Below are positions 1 through 10,031 of a stretch of DNA of 64,000 nucleotides, piece after piece. Both the position numbers and the translations under genes were made by a program. Source of the stretch: a bacterium (GTDB lineage Bacteria; Zixibacteria; MSB-5A5; GN15; FEB-12); assembly GCA_016708025.1 (NCBI GenBank), contig JADJGQ010000001.1:1240001-1304000 (forward strand), written 5' to 3'. Positions within the stretch are counted from its first letter, which is position 1. Each line of letters opens with the position of its first letter. Below the pieces are notes generated by a model that searched no databases, was not told the DNA's origin, and saw only the letters and a list, made by a program, of their open reading frames with translations.

Positions 1-1
1 G

Positions 2-1990
2 GTCATTGGGAATGCGCATGGGATCGGAGTGGTCGGCAATGCGCATCACAATCTGATCGGTGGAAGCAGTCCGGCGGAAAGAAATATCATCACCGGCAAT
101 AGCGGTAATGGGATCTCTCTTTTGGGTGGGGCGCATCAGAATCAGGTGATCGGTAATTTTGTCGGGCCCGACCAATCCGGGATCACTGGCCCCGGGAATG
201 GCGGTCACGGTTTGTATATCGGAGCAGGATCATCAGACAATTTCATCGGTGGGATCGGAATCACAAATCGGAATTATCTCTGTGGGAATCTTGGTGACGG
301 GGTAAAGATCGAAGGACCAGATAGTGAAGGAAATATCGTGCTGGGGAATTCGATCGGCATGGATATCACCGGATATGTGGCGATGGGGAATCGCGGACAT
401 GGCGTATCACTGACAAATGGCGCGCGGCGGAACCAGATCGGTTTGACGGACTCGGGTTCGACAAATATCATCTCAGGGAATCTCGGACATGGGATATCCA
501 TAACCGGAGCGGGATCGGATGAAAACAGTATTCGCGGCAATTTGATCGGTTTTGATTCATCTGGATTCGGGCCGGTCGGTAATGGCGAGTATTTTGGCGC
601 CGGGGTATATCTTGGTGAAGGAGTGGCTCGAACTGTGATCGGCGGAGCGCTGGAATCGGAGCGGAATTACTTCGCCTATAATTTGTTGGGGGGGATCTAC
701 CTCGATGGTTCGGATGACAATGTGATCCAGGGGAATTATGTCGGGGTCAGCCTGTTCAACTTGAGTGCGGGATACAACGGGAACGGGATTGTCCTTCGAA
801 ATGGAGCCTCAAATAATCTGATCGGGGGAAGTTCGGCAGGTGAAGGAAATACGCTCTCCGGGAATCTAATGGACGAGTTTCCGTTTGGTGCGGGGATACT
901 CATGGCCGATCCCGGCACAGACCGGAATCGGGTGTTCGGGAATGTTATCGGACTGGATGCGACCGGTTCGCGGCGAATCCCCAATGCATCGGCAGGCGTG
1001 GTTATTTGCGAAGGAGCCAGTTATAACCAGATTGGCGGGGCGAATGCCGGTGAAGGAAATATCATTTCAGGGAACGGGTATGCGACGAATCTGGTGTCGA
1101 TCGGTCGCGGAGTGCACCTGTATGGCGATGGTACGGCGCACAATGTTATCAGTGGGAATCTGATCGGACTGGCCGGTGATAGTCTCTCAGTGACACCGAA
1201 TCTGGGGAATGGAGTCGGCCTGTATTTCGGCGCCCGCGACAATGTCATCGGCGGGACAACCGAAAGTGCGGGAAATCTCATTGCGGGGAATCGGTCACAC
1301 GGAATCTATCTGCAGTCGGGTGATACCAGGCGAAATCTGATACGGTTTAACCGGATCATGGGGAATGATAGTCTGGGAATAGCCATCCGACAGTTGGCAC
1401 AGGATGAGATTGAGCCTCCTCTGCTCGTCTCCTATGTAGCGGGCGAGGTCACGGGTATGGCTCTCCCCTTTGCGACTGTTGATATCTATCTGGCGGAGGA
1501 TGATGCCTCAGGAGCGGGCGAAGGCTCAGTCTGGTTGGCAAGTGGCGCAGCCGATGCAAACGGCGAGTTTGCGATTGCGATCGACGCCCAGCCGGCGGAC
1601 GCCCTGGTGACAGCAATCTGCACGGATCTGTCGGGGAACAGCTCGGCGTTTTCCAGTAATCTGTCACTTGACCTGATCACCGACGTAGGCGAGCCGGAGC
1701 AGTTGCGTCCGGTCAGATTTGCACTGGCCCAGAATTACCCAAATCCGTTTAACCCGAGCACATCAATCACATTCACTTTGCCGTTTCCATCTCGGGTGCG
1801 GCTGTCGGTCTATAATATCCTTGGGGAGAAAGTAACAGACTTACTTGTGGCGACGTTGCCTGCCGGTGAGCATAGCCGTATCTGGGACGGGGCCGACCAA
1901 GCGGGCAGTCCGGTGGCCAGCGGGGTTTACTGGTACCGGCTCGAGGCAGGCTCGTTCACCGCGACCCGCAAAATGCTCTTGCTTAAGTAG
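2..1990 (+). CDS. Right-handed beta-helix surface/secreted protein, 5' truncated by window edge
   Basis: The reading frame is already open at base 2, so the true start lies upstream of the window; about 660 residues are visible. Roughly the first 460 residues are degenerate repeats rich in N-x-I-G-G, I-x-G-N and G-N-G, the pattern of right-handed parallel beta-helix proteins (PbH1/NosD-like), where Asn ladders stack in the solenoid. A short Ig-like linker follows, and the last ~85 residues are a FlgD/T9SS-like C-terminal domain with NYPNPFNPST, YNILGEKV and a terminal SGVYWYRL...RKMLLLK. Such tails are known in FCB bacteria to direct secretion and surface anchoring, so this is most likely an extracellular adhesin or polysaccharide-binding/degrading protein. 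No catalytic residues can be assigned. Its stop overlaps the convergent EVE gene by 8 bp. Confidence 0.85.
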   Translation, partial: VIGNAHGIGVVGNAHHNLIGGSSPAERNIITGNSGNGISLLGGAHQNQVIGNFVGPDQSGITGPGNGGHGLYIGAGSSDNFIGGIGITNRNYLCGNLGDGVKIEGPDSEGNIVLGNSIGMDITGYVAMGNRGHGVSLTNGARRNQIGLTDSGSTNIISGNLGHGISITGAGSDENSIRGNLIGFDSSGFGPVGNGEYFGAGVYLGEGVARTVIGGALESERNYFAYNLLGGIYLDGSDDNVIQGNYVGVSLFNLSAGYNGNGIVLRNGASNNLIGGSSAGEGNTLSGNLMDEFPFGAGILMADPGTDRNRVFGNVIGLDATGSRRIPNASAGVVICEGASYNQIGGANAGEGNIISGNGYATNLVSIGRGVHLYGDGTAHNVISGNLIGLAGDSLSVTPNLGNGVGLYFGARDNVIGGTTESAGNLIAGNRSHGIYLQSGDTRRNLIRFNRIMGNDSLGIAIRQLAQDEIEPPLLVSYVAGEVTGMALPFATVDIYLAEDDASGAGEGSVWLASGAADANGEFAIAIDAQPADALVTAICTDLSGNSSAFSSNLSLDLITDVGEPEQLRPVRFALAQNYPNPFNPSTSITFTLPFPSRVRLSVYNILGEKVTDLLVATLPAGEHSRIWDGADQAGSPVASGVYWYRLEAGSFTATRKMLLLK

Positions 1991-2468
1991 ACGCAACACG
2001 CCGCTTCATCAACATTTCGATAATCTTCCACTCGCCTGCGGTAACCGGCTGAATTGAGAGCCTTGCGCCGCGCTGACAGACCATCATCTTCTCCAAACCC
2101 GGAGTTGCCCGCAATTCTGCAAGCGTGAGGATAGTGGCAAGCTTTGAATTGAAGGTAACATCGACGGTAAACCAGATCGGTTTATCGGAGTTGGCTTTGG
2201 GATCGAAGTATTGGCCATTCGGTTCGAATTGGGTTGGATCGGGGTAGCCGGACCGAGTGACAATGCAGGTCCCCGCTATGCCGACGGGATCAGTGGAGCT
2301 ATGGTGGAACAGGACTTCGTCCCCAACTTTAACTAAATCACGTAATGTATTACGAGACTGGTAATTGCGTACGCCAGACCATGAAGTGGTCTGTTCAGGC
2401 GAACGATGCAGGTCATCAATCGAAAAACAATCCGGTTCGGTTTTGAAAAGCCAATACTGCTTTGCCAT
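1983..2468 (-). CDS. EVE domain-containing protein
   Basis: This 161-residue protein is a complete EVE (PUA-like) domain. It opens with MAKQYWLFKTEPDCFSIDDL, typical of the family, followed by W-S-G-V-R-N-Y-Q-S-R, D-E-V-L-F-H-H-S and G-I-A-G-T stretches. EVE domains are related to PUA and YTH domains and are thought to bind modified nucleobases in DNA or RNA; the partner here is unknown. An upstream in-frame GTG (2480) would add four residues, but ATG 2468 matches the family start. The gene is monocistronic on the minus strand and its 3' end overlaps the convergent beta-helix gene by 8 bp. Confidence 0.9.
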   Translation of the reverse strand: MAKQYWLFKTEPDCFSIDDLHRSPEQTTSWSGVRNYQSRNTLRDLVKVGDEVLFHHSSTDPVGIAGTCIVTRSGYPDPTQFEPNGQYFDPKANSDKPIWFTVDVTFNSKLATILTLAELRATPGLEKMMVCQRGARLSIQPVTAGEWKIIEMLMKRRVAST

Positions 2469-2570
2469 AGGTCGTCTCACAAAATGAGGTTCGACACAAA
2501 ATACGGTTCACGGCCACAAAGTGCAATCACTTCATCAGGGATAATCTGAGACGCGGCAACGAGATAGCAA

Positions 2571-2598
2571 TTGACATGGGGAGAAAGAACGGTATATT
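2571..2598 (+). promoter_or_regulatory. Sigma70-like promoter for the S8 protease gene
   Basis: A perfect -35 box TTGACA (2571-2576) is followed after 16 bp by TATATT (2593-2598, 5 of 6 consensus). Predicted transcription start is near 2605, giving a leader of about 60 nt before ATG 2664. Seen directly in sequence; activity is inferred. Confidence 0.6.
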
Positions 2599-2663
2599 TG
2601 GGTGTACTCTTATGTTCTACTGAGAACCGCCGACCTTTACTGAAGACAGACCTAGAGGACGAC

Positions 2664-5600
2664 ATGAATTATCTGACTCGCATCACGATCATTTCAATTG
2701 CCGCAATCATGTTTGCCGGAATCGCCTTGGCGGACTCGGCTCCAACAATCTTACTGCGTAATGGCCGATTTTCGCCGGACCCCATCAATTCGGTAGATAT
2801 TCAATCCGGTTTAGCCAATCGTCACGCCCTGATGCAGTTCGAGCGTGCACTTTCCAGCAGCGACAAAGAGGAATTGGAAGCCAGAGGGATCAGACTGGTC
2901 GCGTATGTCCCGGAGAATAGCTGGATCGTCCGTTTTGAAGGTCGTCTCGAGGATTCGGATCGGGGGCAGTTTGGAATCCGCTGGTTTGGGGCGATAGAGG
3001 CTTCGCAGAAGATCTCTCCCCTCGTTTCACTATTAAGCGGGCCATCGGCCAAAAAAATGGCAGATGGGCGAGTTTCATTTGCGGTGGTTCTTCACGCCGA
3101 TGCAGACGCCTCGGTAGTGACGGAACAACTCCGTCAGACGATCGGCGCAGAACTGATCGGCGTGGATCCTTCGACCAACACAATTGATATCATCTGTGCT
3201 GTCGACCAGTTTGAGCAGATCGCCAGATTCGACGAGGTCCAGTGGGTCGAGCCATACGTGCTGAAGCAGGAAGAGCATAATGATAATGCGCGGTCGAATC
3301 TGAAGGCCGACCAGGCACAGGCGGCTCCGTACAATCTGGATGGCGAGTTTATTGTAGTCGCGGAGTGGGACGGTGGTGCCGTGAGCACGACGCATCCCGA
3401 TCTCTCAGGTCGAGTGACCGTTCTTGGCGGGGCCTCGACTGCCGCGCATGCTACACATGTTGGCGGGACGATCATCGGAAATGGAACCAATTCCTCGGGC
3501 ACTTATCGCGGAATGGCTCCGGCAGCCTCGATCGTCTCGCAGCTCTGGTGGAGCAGCAGTAGCGAGGTTTTCAGTGAATACCAGAATGTGCTGCAAGCGC
3601 ACGGTGCATCACTTGGCACAAATTCCTGGGGATATTCGGTGGGAGATCCTGCAACTCAGCAGGCTTGCGAAGATGTTTTGGGAACATACTTCTCAGTCGA
3701 TGCCACCCTGGACAATATTGTCCGTGGAAGTGCCGGTCGACCGGTAACGATCATTTTCTCCGCTGGAAACCAGCGTGGGACTGCCTCCAAGTATTGCGGC
3801 TCGCTTGGTTGGACCTATGGGACTTTGGATGGCCTTGCTTGCTCGAAGAATGTGCTTTCGATCGGCGCGATCAATTCAAATAACAGCAGTATGACCTCAT
3901 TCTCATCCTGGGGACCGACAGACGATGGCCGCATTAAGCCGGATGTTGTCGGGCCAGGATGTCAGTCGACCGGAGACGGTGGTCTCACCAGTACAAACAC
4001 AACCACCGGATACACGGTGATGTGCGGGACTTCCATGTCTGCTCCGGCAGTGGCCGGTGTGGTAGCACTGATGCACCAGCAGCAGTATCTCAGTTGGGGG
4101 GCGCAGGCGATCCTGCCTTCCTCAATCAAGGCGATCCTGGTCAATTCGGCGACCGATCTTGGGTCGACCGGACCAGATTATCAGTACGGACATGGTCGCG
4201 TTGAGACAGTCAACGCCGTGAAGAAAGTAGCAATAGGAAGTCCTTCCTATATCGAGAGTCAGATCGCACACGGAGATGTGGTGCAATACGACATTACGGT
4301 CCCCGGTGCGACGAGCCGTTTGAAGGTGACGCTGGCATGGGATGATCCGGGTGGAACTGCCATCTCTGGCAATACACTCATCAATGACCTGGATCTGGTA
4401 CTGATCGATCCATTTGGAGCCGAGACCAAGCCATGGGTAATGAATCCAGCGGTGCCTTCAGCTTCGGCGACGCGCAATTTCAACCGCAGGGACAATGTGG
4501 AGACGGCGGAAGTCGTCAGCCCGAGCGCCGGACTCTGGAAGGCGCGGGTAACCGGATTTAATATCCCGGATGGACCGCAGAAGTTTTCTCTGGTTTTCAC
4601 ACCGGACAGCATTTATCAGCCGGGCCAATCACTGGCGATGGCGGTCTACGAGGAAGGGGATCAGGTCGTTCAGCCGGGAAGCAGTTCTCCGGTAAACTTC
4701 TGGGTATCCAATGTAGGCGGCTCGCAGGACTCGATCAGGGTTCGGATCACCGATGATCTCGGCTGGATCAGCACGACGATTGACACGACCGTGCTACTTT
4801 TCCCCTATGATTCAGCAATGTTTACCGTGACGGCCAGCGTCCCGGCGATGGCTTTCGCTATTGATTCGACCATAATTACTTGCCGCGCGAATTCGCAGAC
4901 GGATACAACAGTTGTCACGACCAACGGTACGAGCATACGGGCCGCAACAACCTATGCCCTATCGCTGGCGACAGTAAATGCAGATACCGCCAATTCTCCG
5001 GAACAGGTGCCTCTGTCACTGAAGATCCGGAATGAAGGGAATGCAGTAGGTCAGTTCGACATTTATCCCGGCTCGATTGACAATTGGCTGGTGGCGCCAT
5101 CGTATACTGCAACTACCATTGGCCCACGTGATAGTACTACCCTTTTATTTACCTTGCACATTCCAGAGGAAGTGCTTCACGAAAGTGATCATATCATCTC
5201 GTTACGGGTCGTTGGACCTGGCGGGACGGAAGATACTTCGGAAGTGACGTTCCATACGCTGAATCCGGTCTTCCCCCCTGCGCTGATATCTCCGGATACG
5301 GTATTGTATACGCAGGACCGCCGTCCACTTCTGCAGTGGGACGGAGCGGCAGACAGCTACACGCTATTGCTTGGCAATGACACAAACCTGAGCGTCGTGA
5401 GTCGGACATTTGCCGGCCTCACCACGACATCGTTTGCGTGGTCACCGAGTGATTCGCTGCCGGATGGTGAGTACTTCTGGGCAGTGAAAAAGTATGTGAG
5501 CGGGGATTCATCCTCGATTCAGCGATATCCCCGACGTCTGGTGATCGACAATATTGTACCAGAGGCGGTTGAGTTGTATTCGCCGGTCTCAGGCAGTGCG

Positions 5601-6374
5601 ACTGCCTCGCCACACCCGGGCTTCGCCTTTTCAGAGCCCGCAGGCTCTGGACCAGGGACCGCGCCTGAGAACACACAGTTGGAGCTGGCGACCGATACGG
5701 GTTTCACGCAAGACCTGATCGTCTATCAGCCGATCATCGGAACCAGTTTTGTGGTGCCTGACTCTTTGTCGGACAACCGCTGGTATTTCCGTTTCCGCAG
5801 GCTTGACCTGGCCGGGAATATTTCGACGCCGGGAGTCGCGCCTAACTTAACGGTTGACACTCGAGTACCGGATCTCCCGGCAGAGCTTGTGCCGAACAAT
5901 GGCCAAACTGTGGCGACCTCACCGGTCTTGCTACGCTGGACAACCACTCCTCTGCCGAGTTGGACAACTTCGCGCGAGTATTATTATCTGCATGTATCGA
6001 CCCTGCCGAATTTCGGCGACTATACGGTGACTGGATATCAGTATGCTGACAGTTTCAGCTTCGGGTCGGCCGTCGCCGGCACAACATACTACTGGCGTGT
6101 GAAGTCGCTTGACTCGGCCGGACATGCGACGGCCTTTTCCGTCGGTCGGTCATTCACCTATCAGCCGTACACCTGCGGCGATGTTACCGGGAATGGCGGA
6201 TCGCCTGACCTGACAGACCTGTCCTACCTGATCGCCTACCTGGTAGCCTCGGGGAATCCGCCGCCAGTACCGGCGGCTTCGTCCTTCGACTGCAATACGA
6301 CCATAGATCTGACAGATCTGTCGATTCTGATCAGTTTCCTGACTGGTGGGTCGACCCCGCTCTGCTGCCCGTAG
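2664..6374 (+). CDS. Secreted subtilisin-like (S8) serine protease with C-terminal dockerin-like repeats
   Basis: The 1236-residue product begins with a signal peptide (MNYLTRITIISIAAIMFAG...ALA). The upstream-extended frame from 2571 is rejected because ATG 2664 has GAGG 7 bp before it and starts the signal peptide. The S8 triad is visible: Asp236 in AEWDGG, His262 in AHATHVGG and Ser457 in GTSMSAPAVAG, with the oxyanion Asn in SAGNQ. After the catalytic domain comes a P-domain-like beta region (LAWDDPGG...INDLDLVL), then CARDB/fibronectin-like modules. The end carries two dockerin-like Ca-binding segments (CGDVTGNGGSPDLTDLSYLI and DCNTTIDLTDLSILISFL). It is likely an extracellular protease anchored through the tail. 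It has its own promoter and terminator. Confidence 0.93.
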   Translation: MNYLTRITIISIAAIMFAGIALADSAPTILLRNGRFSPDPINSVDIQSGLANRHALMQFERALSSSDKEELEARGIRLVAYVPENSWIVRFEGRLEDSDRGQFGIRWFGAIEASQKISPLVSLLSGPSAKKMADGRVSFAVVLHADADASVVTEQLRQTIGAELIGVDPSTNTIDIICAVDQFEQIARFDEVQWVEPYVLKQEEHNDNARSNLKADQAQAAPYNLDGEFIVVAEWDGGAVSTTHPDLSGRVTVLGGASTAAHATHVGGTIIGNGTNSSGTYRGMAPAASIVSQLWWSSSSEVFSEYQNVLQAHGASLGTNSWGYSVGDPATQQACEDVLGTYFSVDATLDNIVRGSAGRPVTIIFSAGNQRGTASKYCGSLGWTYGTLDGLACSKNVLSIGAINSNNSSMTSFSSWGPTDDGRIKPDVVGPGCQSTGDGGLTSTNTTTGYTVMCGTSMSAPAVAGVVALMHQQQYLSWGAQAILPSSIKAILVNSATDLGSTGPDYQYGHGRVETVNAVKKVAIGSPSYIESQIAHGDVVQYDITVPGATSRLKVTLAWDDPGGTAISGNTLINDLDLVLIDPFGAETKPWVMNPAVPSASATRNFNRRDNVETAEVVSPSAGLWKARVTGFNIPDGPQKFSLVFTPDSIYQPGQSLAMAVYEEGDQVVQPGSSSPVNFWVSNVGGSQDSIRVRITDDLGWISTTIDTTVLLFPYDSAMFTVTASVPAMAFAIDSTIITCRANSQTDTTVVTTNGTSIRAATTYALSLATVNADTANSPEQVPLSLKIRNEGNAVGQFDIYPGSIDNWLVAPSYTATTIGPRDSTTLLFTLHIPEEVLHESDHIISLRVVGPGGTEDTSEVTFHTLNPVFPPALISPDTVLYTQDRRPLLQWDGAADSYTLLLGNDTNLSVVSRTFAGLTTTSFAWSPSDSLPDGEYFWAVKKYVSGDSSSIQRYPRRLVIDNIVPEAVELYSPVSGSATASPHPGFAFSEPAGSGPGTAPENTQLELATDTGFTQDLIVYQPIIGTSFVVPDSLSDNRWYFRFRRLDLAGNISTPGVAPNLTVDTRVPDLPAELVPNNGQTVATSPVLLRWTTTPLPSWTTSREYYYLHVSTLPNFGDYTVTGYQYADSFSFGSAVAGTTYYWRVKSLDSAGHATAFSVGRSFTYQPYTCGDVTGNGGSPDLTDLSYLIAYLVASGNPPPVPAASSFDCNTTIDLTDLSILISFLTGGSTPLCCP

Positions 6375-6401
6375 ACAGACTAGAGTGGATCAGAGCAGAA
6401 C

Positions 6402-6428
6402 AAAAGGCCGGTATATCCGGCCTTTTTT
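6402..6428 (+). terminator. Intrinsic terminator after the S8 protease gene
   Basis: AAAAGGCCGG, loop TATAT, CCGGCC followed by six T. The stem is uninterrupted and lies about 30 bp after the stop codon. Confidence 0.85.
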
Positions 6429-6491
6429 CATGTAAATCCCTACCCACCAGGTCTCCGGGAAGCTATATTGGTCCCGCCGAAAGGATTGGAT

Positions 6492-7148
6492 GTGGCTGAC
6501 CAGAAGCTATCGGAAGCGACGCTAACTTTGCGACGGAACCGGATGGTCGAGGAACAGATCATCAGGCGGGGCGTTGTCGATGTAGCGGTGCTTGACGCGA
6601 TGCGAGCGGTCCCACGGCATCTGTATATGCCGCCGGTGCTCATTGAGGTTGCCTACGACGATTCTCCCCAATCGATCGGATATGGGCAAACGATCTCGCA
6701 GCCGTATATTGTTGCTTCGATGACGGAGCAGCTTGGGTTAACAAAGGATTCGCGAGTTCTCGAAATCGGGACCGGGTCCGGTTATCAGACAGCGGTGCTG
6801 GCGGAAATTGCACGCGAAGTGCTGACGATAGAGCTGATTCCGGAGTTGGCGGCGTCGGCCTCGAACATACTCAACCGTTTCTATCCGCATAGAGTGAAGA
6901 TGCGGGTGGGAGACGGTCATGACGGATGGCAGGAGGGGGCTTCTTTTGACGGAATCATCGTCACGGCGGCAGCGGACGAGATTCCTGCACAATTGGTGAA
7001 TCAAATGAACGTAAACGGACGTATGATAATACCGGTGCGCTCGGTGAGATCTGACCTGCAGGAGTTGGTTTTGGCCATCCGGACAGCGGCAGGTGTCACC
7101 TGCGAAGTGCTCTACCAGGTGCGCTTCGTTCCACTACGACGCGGGTAA
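6492..7148 (+). CDS. pcm: Protein-L-isoaspartate O-methyltransferase
   Basis: This 218-residue enzyme transfers a methyl group from S-adenosylmethionine to L-isoaspartyl residues, starting repair of damaged proteins in the cytoplasm. The family signatures are present: RMVEEQI near the start, RHLYMPP, the YGQTISQPYIVA substrate motif, and the SAM-binding glycine loop LEIGTGSGYQTAVLAE. The frame opens at TTG 6468. I prefer GTG 6492 because AAAGGA sits 6 bp upstream and the resulting N-terminus matches the usual length; ATG 6543 would be short. It lies alone between the S8 and metalloprotease genes on the same strand, downstream of a terminator. Confidence 0.93.
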   Translation: MADQKLSEATLTLRRNRMVEEQIIRRGVVDVAVLDAMRAVPRHLYMPPVLIEVAYDDSPQSIGYGQTISQPYIVASMTEQLGLTKDSRVLEIGTGSGYQTAVLAEIAREVLTIELIPELAASASNILNRFYPHRVKMRVGDGHDGWQEGASFDGIIVTAAADEIPAQLVNQMNVNGRMIIPVRSVRSDLQELVLAIRTAAGVTCEVLYQVRFVPLRRG

Positions 7149-7234
7149 TCTTTTGGACCCCAGCCCGCTTTAGTGATAACCGTGCACAAACCAAATTGAC
7201 GAAACACAGAACTAAAACCAAGGAGAGACAACCG

Positions 7235-9946
7235 ATGCGTTTTTATCGCGTCTTCATGTCTGCCCTCGTGGCAGCATGCCTCTTGCTCAGCGCCGAGACA
7301 TCGTTCGCCGGTCGCCGGGTCTACACCATGACCGGATTGAAAAAGCCGATGGCCGATAAACCGGCCAGACCTGGTGGGGATTCCAAAGATGCCGAGAAGC
7401 CATTTGCGGACCTGATCAAGGATCGCGTGGTGATCAGCGGGCTTTTCACGTTCTATGTCGACACCAACACCAACGCCATGTACATGTCGATCAAGCCTGA
7501 CCAGTACGACAAAGTGTATATGTGCGGTACCACGATCTCCAAGTCCGAGGGAGCCTTTTTTGATAACGGCTCCATGAGCGACACCTACCCGTTCTATTTG
7601 AAGCGGGTCGGGAAAAAGGTGATGTTGATGGAGAAGAATCTGCGTTTCCGTGCCGACACTTCTTCCACATTGCACAAGGCGGTCGAAGCGGGGATCTCCG
7701 ACGCGTTGATCGCGTCATTCAAGATCGAGTCTAAACCTGATTCGGCCGGAGCGATCCTGATCGATCCGTCGAGCTATTTCATCCGCGATGCTGAGAATAT
7801 CAGTTACTTCCTTGGACAGCTCGGCCAGACGGCGATCAGCTTTGATAAGGAGAACAGCTATTACGAGACGATCAAGTCATTCCCATTGAATTCAGAACTG
7901 GATATCCGACTGCATTATCGCACGGTCAGAACACAATCTGCGCCGAGCCTGCAGAACGGCACCAGCATGTACCATACGTATCACTATTCTCTTTCGGCAT
8001 TGCCCGAGGGTGATTATGTGCCGCGACTGGCGGATGACCGCGTGGGTCATTTCCTGACCCTATACCAGGACTACAGCAAACTGGACACGGAGAGCCCGTA
8101 CGTTCGATATGTCAATCGCTGGAATCTGAAGAAGAAGGATCCGGCGGCATCGGTCTCTGAGCCGGTCGAGCCGATCGTTTATTGGATCGAGAACACGGTT
8201 CCCATGGAGTACCGTGAGGCGGTGAAAAAGGGGATCGAGTTCTGGCAGCCGGCGTTTGAGAAGGCCGGATTTAAGAATGCGATCATTGCCAAGCAGATGG
8301 AAGATACGGCGACCTGGGATCCGGCGGATGTGCGTTACAGCACGGTACGCTGGATCATGATCCCGGGTGGCACGTACGCGGTAGGACCGAGCCGCGCCAA
8401 TCCGTTCACGGGTCAGATCTATGATGCCGATATCCGCGTCGGGGTCGATTTCATTCGCGCCATGTTTAACACCATGGAGAATTGGATCGGACCGGTAACT
8501 TTTGACGGTCAGTATGGCCAGGAAAAGACGGCGGTGCAGAAAGCGCTTGAAGAGATGCGCGCTGATAACCCGCACTTCTGCGACTATGAGTCGCAATCAG
8601 TGGAGCATGCAGCTTTCGGTCTGAATTATCTGCTGACGACGATGGGTGACTTTATCGACAAAGACTCCCTGACGCAGGAATATGTCAATCAGTACATCAC
8701 TGAACTGGTGGCTCACGAAGTCGGGCACACGCTCGGATTCCGTCACAATTTCAAAGCCTCCACGATCTATACCTTGGACCAGCTTGCCGACAAGAACTTC
8801 ACCAGAGTGAATTCCACCGGCGGCACCGTGATGGACTACACGCCGGCCAATATCGGCGGTGCGGGACGTCCGCAGGGCGAGTTCTACGCTACGGTGCCGG
8901 GACCGTACGACAACTGGGTCATTGAATATGCGTACACCGATTTTGGCGCAAAGACGCCGGAAGAGGAAAAGATCCCGTTGGAGAAGATCGCTTCACGGGC
9001 GACTACTCTCGGTACCATTTATGCAACAGATGAAGATGCGTTTGGATCAAGCCCCAAATCGATCGATCCGTTGACGAATCTGTTTGACCAGGGGAGCGAC
9101 CCTCTCGCTTATGCGACGCACAAGATCAAGTTGACGCGTGAGCTGTGGACCAACGCGATAAAGAAATTCGAAGTACCGGGGACCCGGTACCAGAAACTTA
9201 TGTCGGTGTTCCAGAGCGGGTGGCGGTCGTTTATCGAATCGTCACAGTTGGCGCCGAAGTATGTGGGTGGATTGTACCACTCGCGCAGCCACATTGGCGA
9301 CCCGGATGGGAAACTTCCGTTCCAGCCGGTTTCAGCCGCCGATCAGCGTCGGGCGATGCAGTTCCTCCGGGATTATGTCTTCTCATCCGATGCGTACGAT
9401 CTCCCGGCCGACCTGTTGAACAAACTGGCACCGGAACGCCATCCGGACTTTGCCTTCTCCGTCTACTCCGTCTCGCAAGTGGATTATCCGTTCCACCAGA
9501 TGGTGATGATGGTTCAGAAGAACTCGATCGACAAGCTGTACAGCCCACTGACGGTTGGTCGGCTCCTTAACAATATCGAGCGGTACAAAGCTGGCGAAGA
9601 AAAGTACACCATGCTCGATATGTTCTCTGATTGTCGGAAGATGATCTGGACGGAGGCGGCCTCGCCGGCCTCGACCAACAGCTTCCGCCGTCAGTTGCAG
9701 TTGACGCATTTGCAGAAATTGATCGACATCTATTTGAGTACGCCGGCGGCGTATCCTTCTGATGCGCGGACTTTGGCGGCCAACGATCTCGAGGTGATCG
9801 AGGGGGCGGCGACGCGTGCATCGGTCGCCGGTGGGGTCGACGAAATGACGCGAGCCCATTTCAAAGAAGTGGTGCGCCAGATCAAGGCAGCCCGTTCCGC
9901 CCAGCGGACATTCCAGTCGGGAATGTCCTTTGGCATCGGCGGTTGA
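7235..9946 (+). CDS. Secreted zinc-dependent metalloprotease (metzincin-like, DUF5117/DUF4953 type)
   Basis: The 903-residue product has a signal peptide (MRFYRVFMSALVAACLLLSAETSFA). ATG 7235 is chosen over the upstream in-frame start at 7196 because GGAGAG precedes it at good spacing and the signal peptide begins there. The zinc site reads HEVGHTLGFRH from residue 494, the extended HExxHxxGxxH of metzincins, and is followed by a VMDY Met-turn. The order of regions resembles large bacterial zinc-dependent metalloproteases with DUF5118/DUF5117 N-terminal and DUF4953 catalytic regions, usually periplasmic or secreted. It probably degrades extracellular protein; the substrate is unknown. A strong terminator follows. 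Confidence 0.9.
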   Translation: MRFYRVFMSALVAACLLLSAETSFAGRRVYTMTGLKKPMADKPARPGGDSKDAEKPFADLIKDRVVISGLFTFYVDTNTNAMYMSIKPDQYDKVYMCGTTISKSEGAFFDNGSMSDTYPFYLKRVGKKVMLMEKNLRFRADTSSTLHKAVEAGISDALIASFKIESKPDSAGAILIDPSSYFIRDAENISYFLGQLGQTAISFDKENSYYETIKSFPLNSELDIRLHYRTVRTQSAPSLQNGTSMYHTYHYSLSALPEGDYVPRLADDRVGHFLTLYQDYSKLDTESPYVRYVNRWNLKKKDPAASVSEPVEPIVYWIENTVPMEYREAVKKGIEFWQPAFEKAGFKNAIIAKQMEDTATWDPADVRYSTVRWIMIPGGTYAVGPSRANPFTGQIYDADIRVGVDFIRAMFNTMENWIGPVTFDGQYGQEKTAVQKALEEMRADNPHFCDYESQSVEHAAFGLNYLLTTMGDFIDKDSLTQEYVNQYITELVAHEVGHTLGFRHNFKASTIYTLDQLADKNFTRVNSTGGTVMDYTPANIGGAGRPQGEFYATVPGPYDNWVIEYAYTDFGAKTPEEEKIPLEKIASRATTLGTIYATDEDAFGSSPKSIDPLTNLFDQGSDPLAYATHKIKLTRELWTNAIKKFEVPGTRYQKLMSVFQSGWRSFIESSQLAPKYVGGLYHSRSHIGDPDGKLPFQPVSAADQRRAMQFLRDYVFSSDAYDLPADLLNKLAPERHPDFAFSVYSVSQVDYPFHQMVMMVQKNSIDKLYSPLTVGRLLNNIERYKAGEEKYTMLDMFSDCRKMIWTEAASPASTNSFRRQLQLTHLQKLIDIYLSTPAAYPSDARTLAANDLEVIEGAATRASVAGGVDEMTRAHFKEVVRQIKAARSAQRTFQSGMSFGIGG

Positions 9947-9978
9947 AACTTGCGCTGATCATTTCTGATAGTATACTA

Positions 9979-10013
9979 ACGGACCGAATGAGGGCATTCG
10001 GTCCGTTTTTTTA
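9979..10013 (+). terminator. Intrinsic terminator after the metalloprotease gene
   Basis: ACGGACCGAATG and GCATTCGGTCCGT form a long stem with a short loop, followed by a run of T. It lies just upstream of the nitroreductase start. Confidence 0.88.
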
Positions 10014-10031
10014 TGCGTGAAGGGATTATCC

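Noticed and set aside
1..1450. Repeats in the first gene as a CRISPR or DNA satellite
   Set aside because: The periodicity is in the protein (beta-helix) and the DNA repeats are degenerate and in frame.
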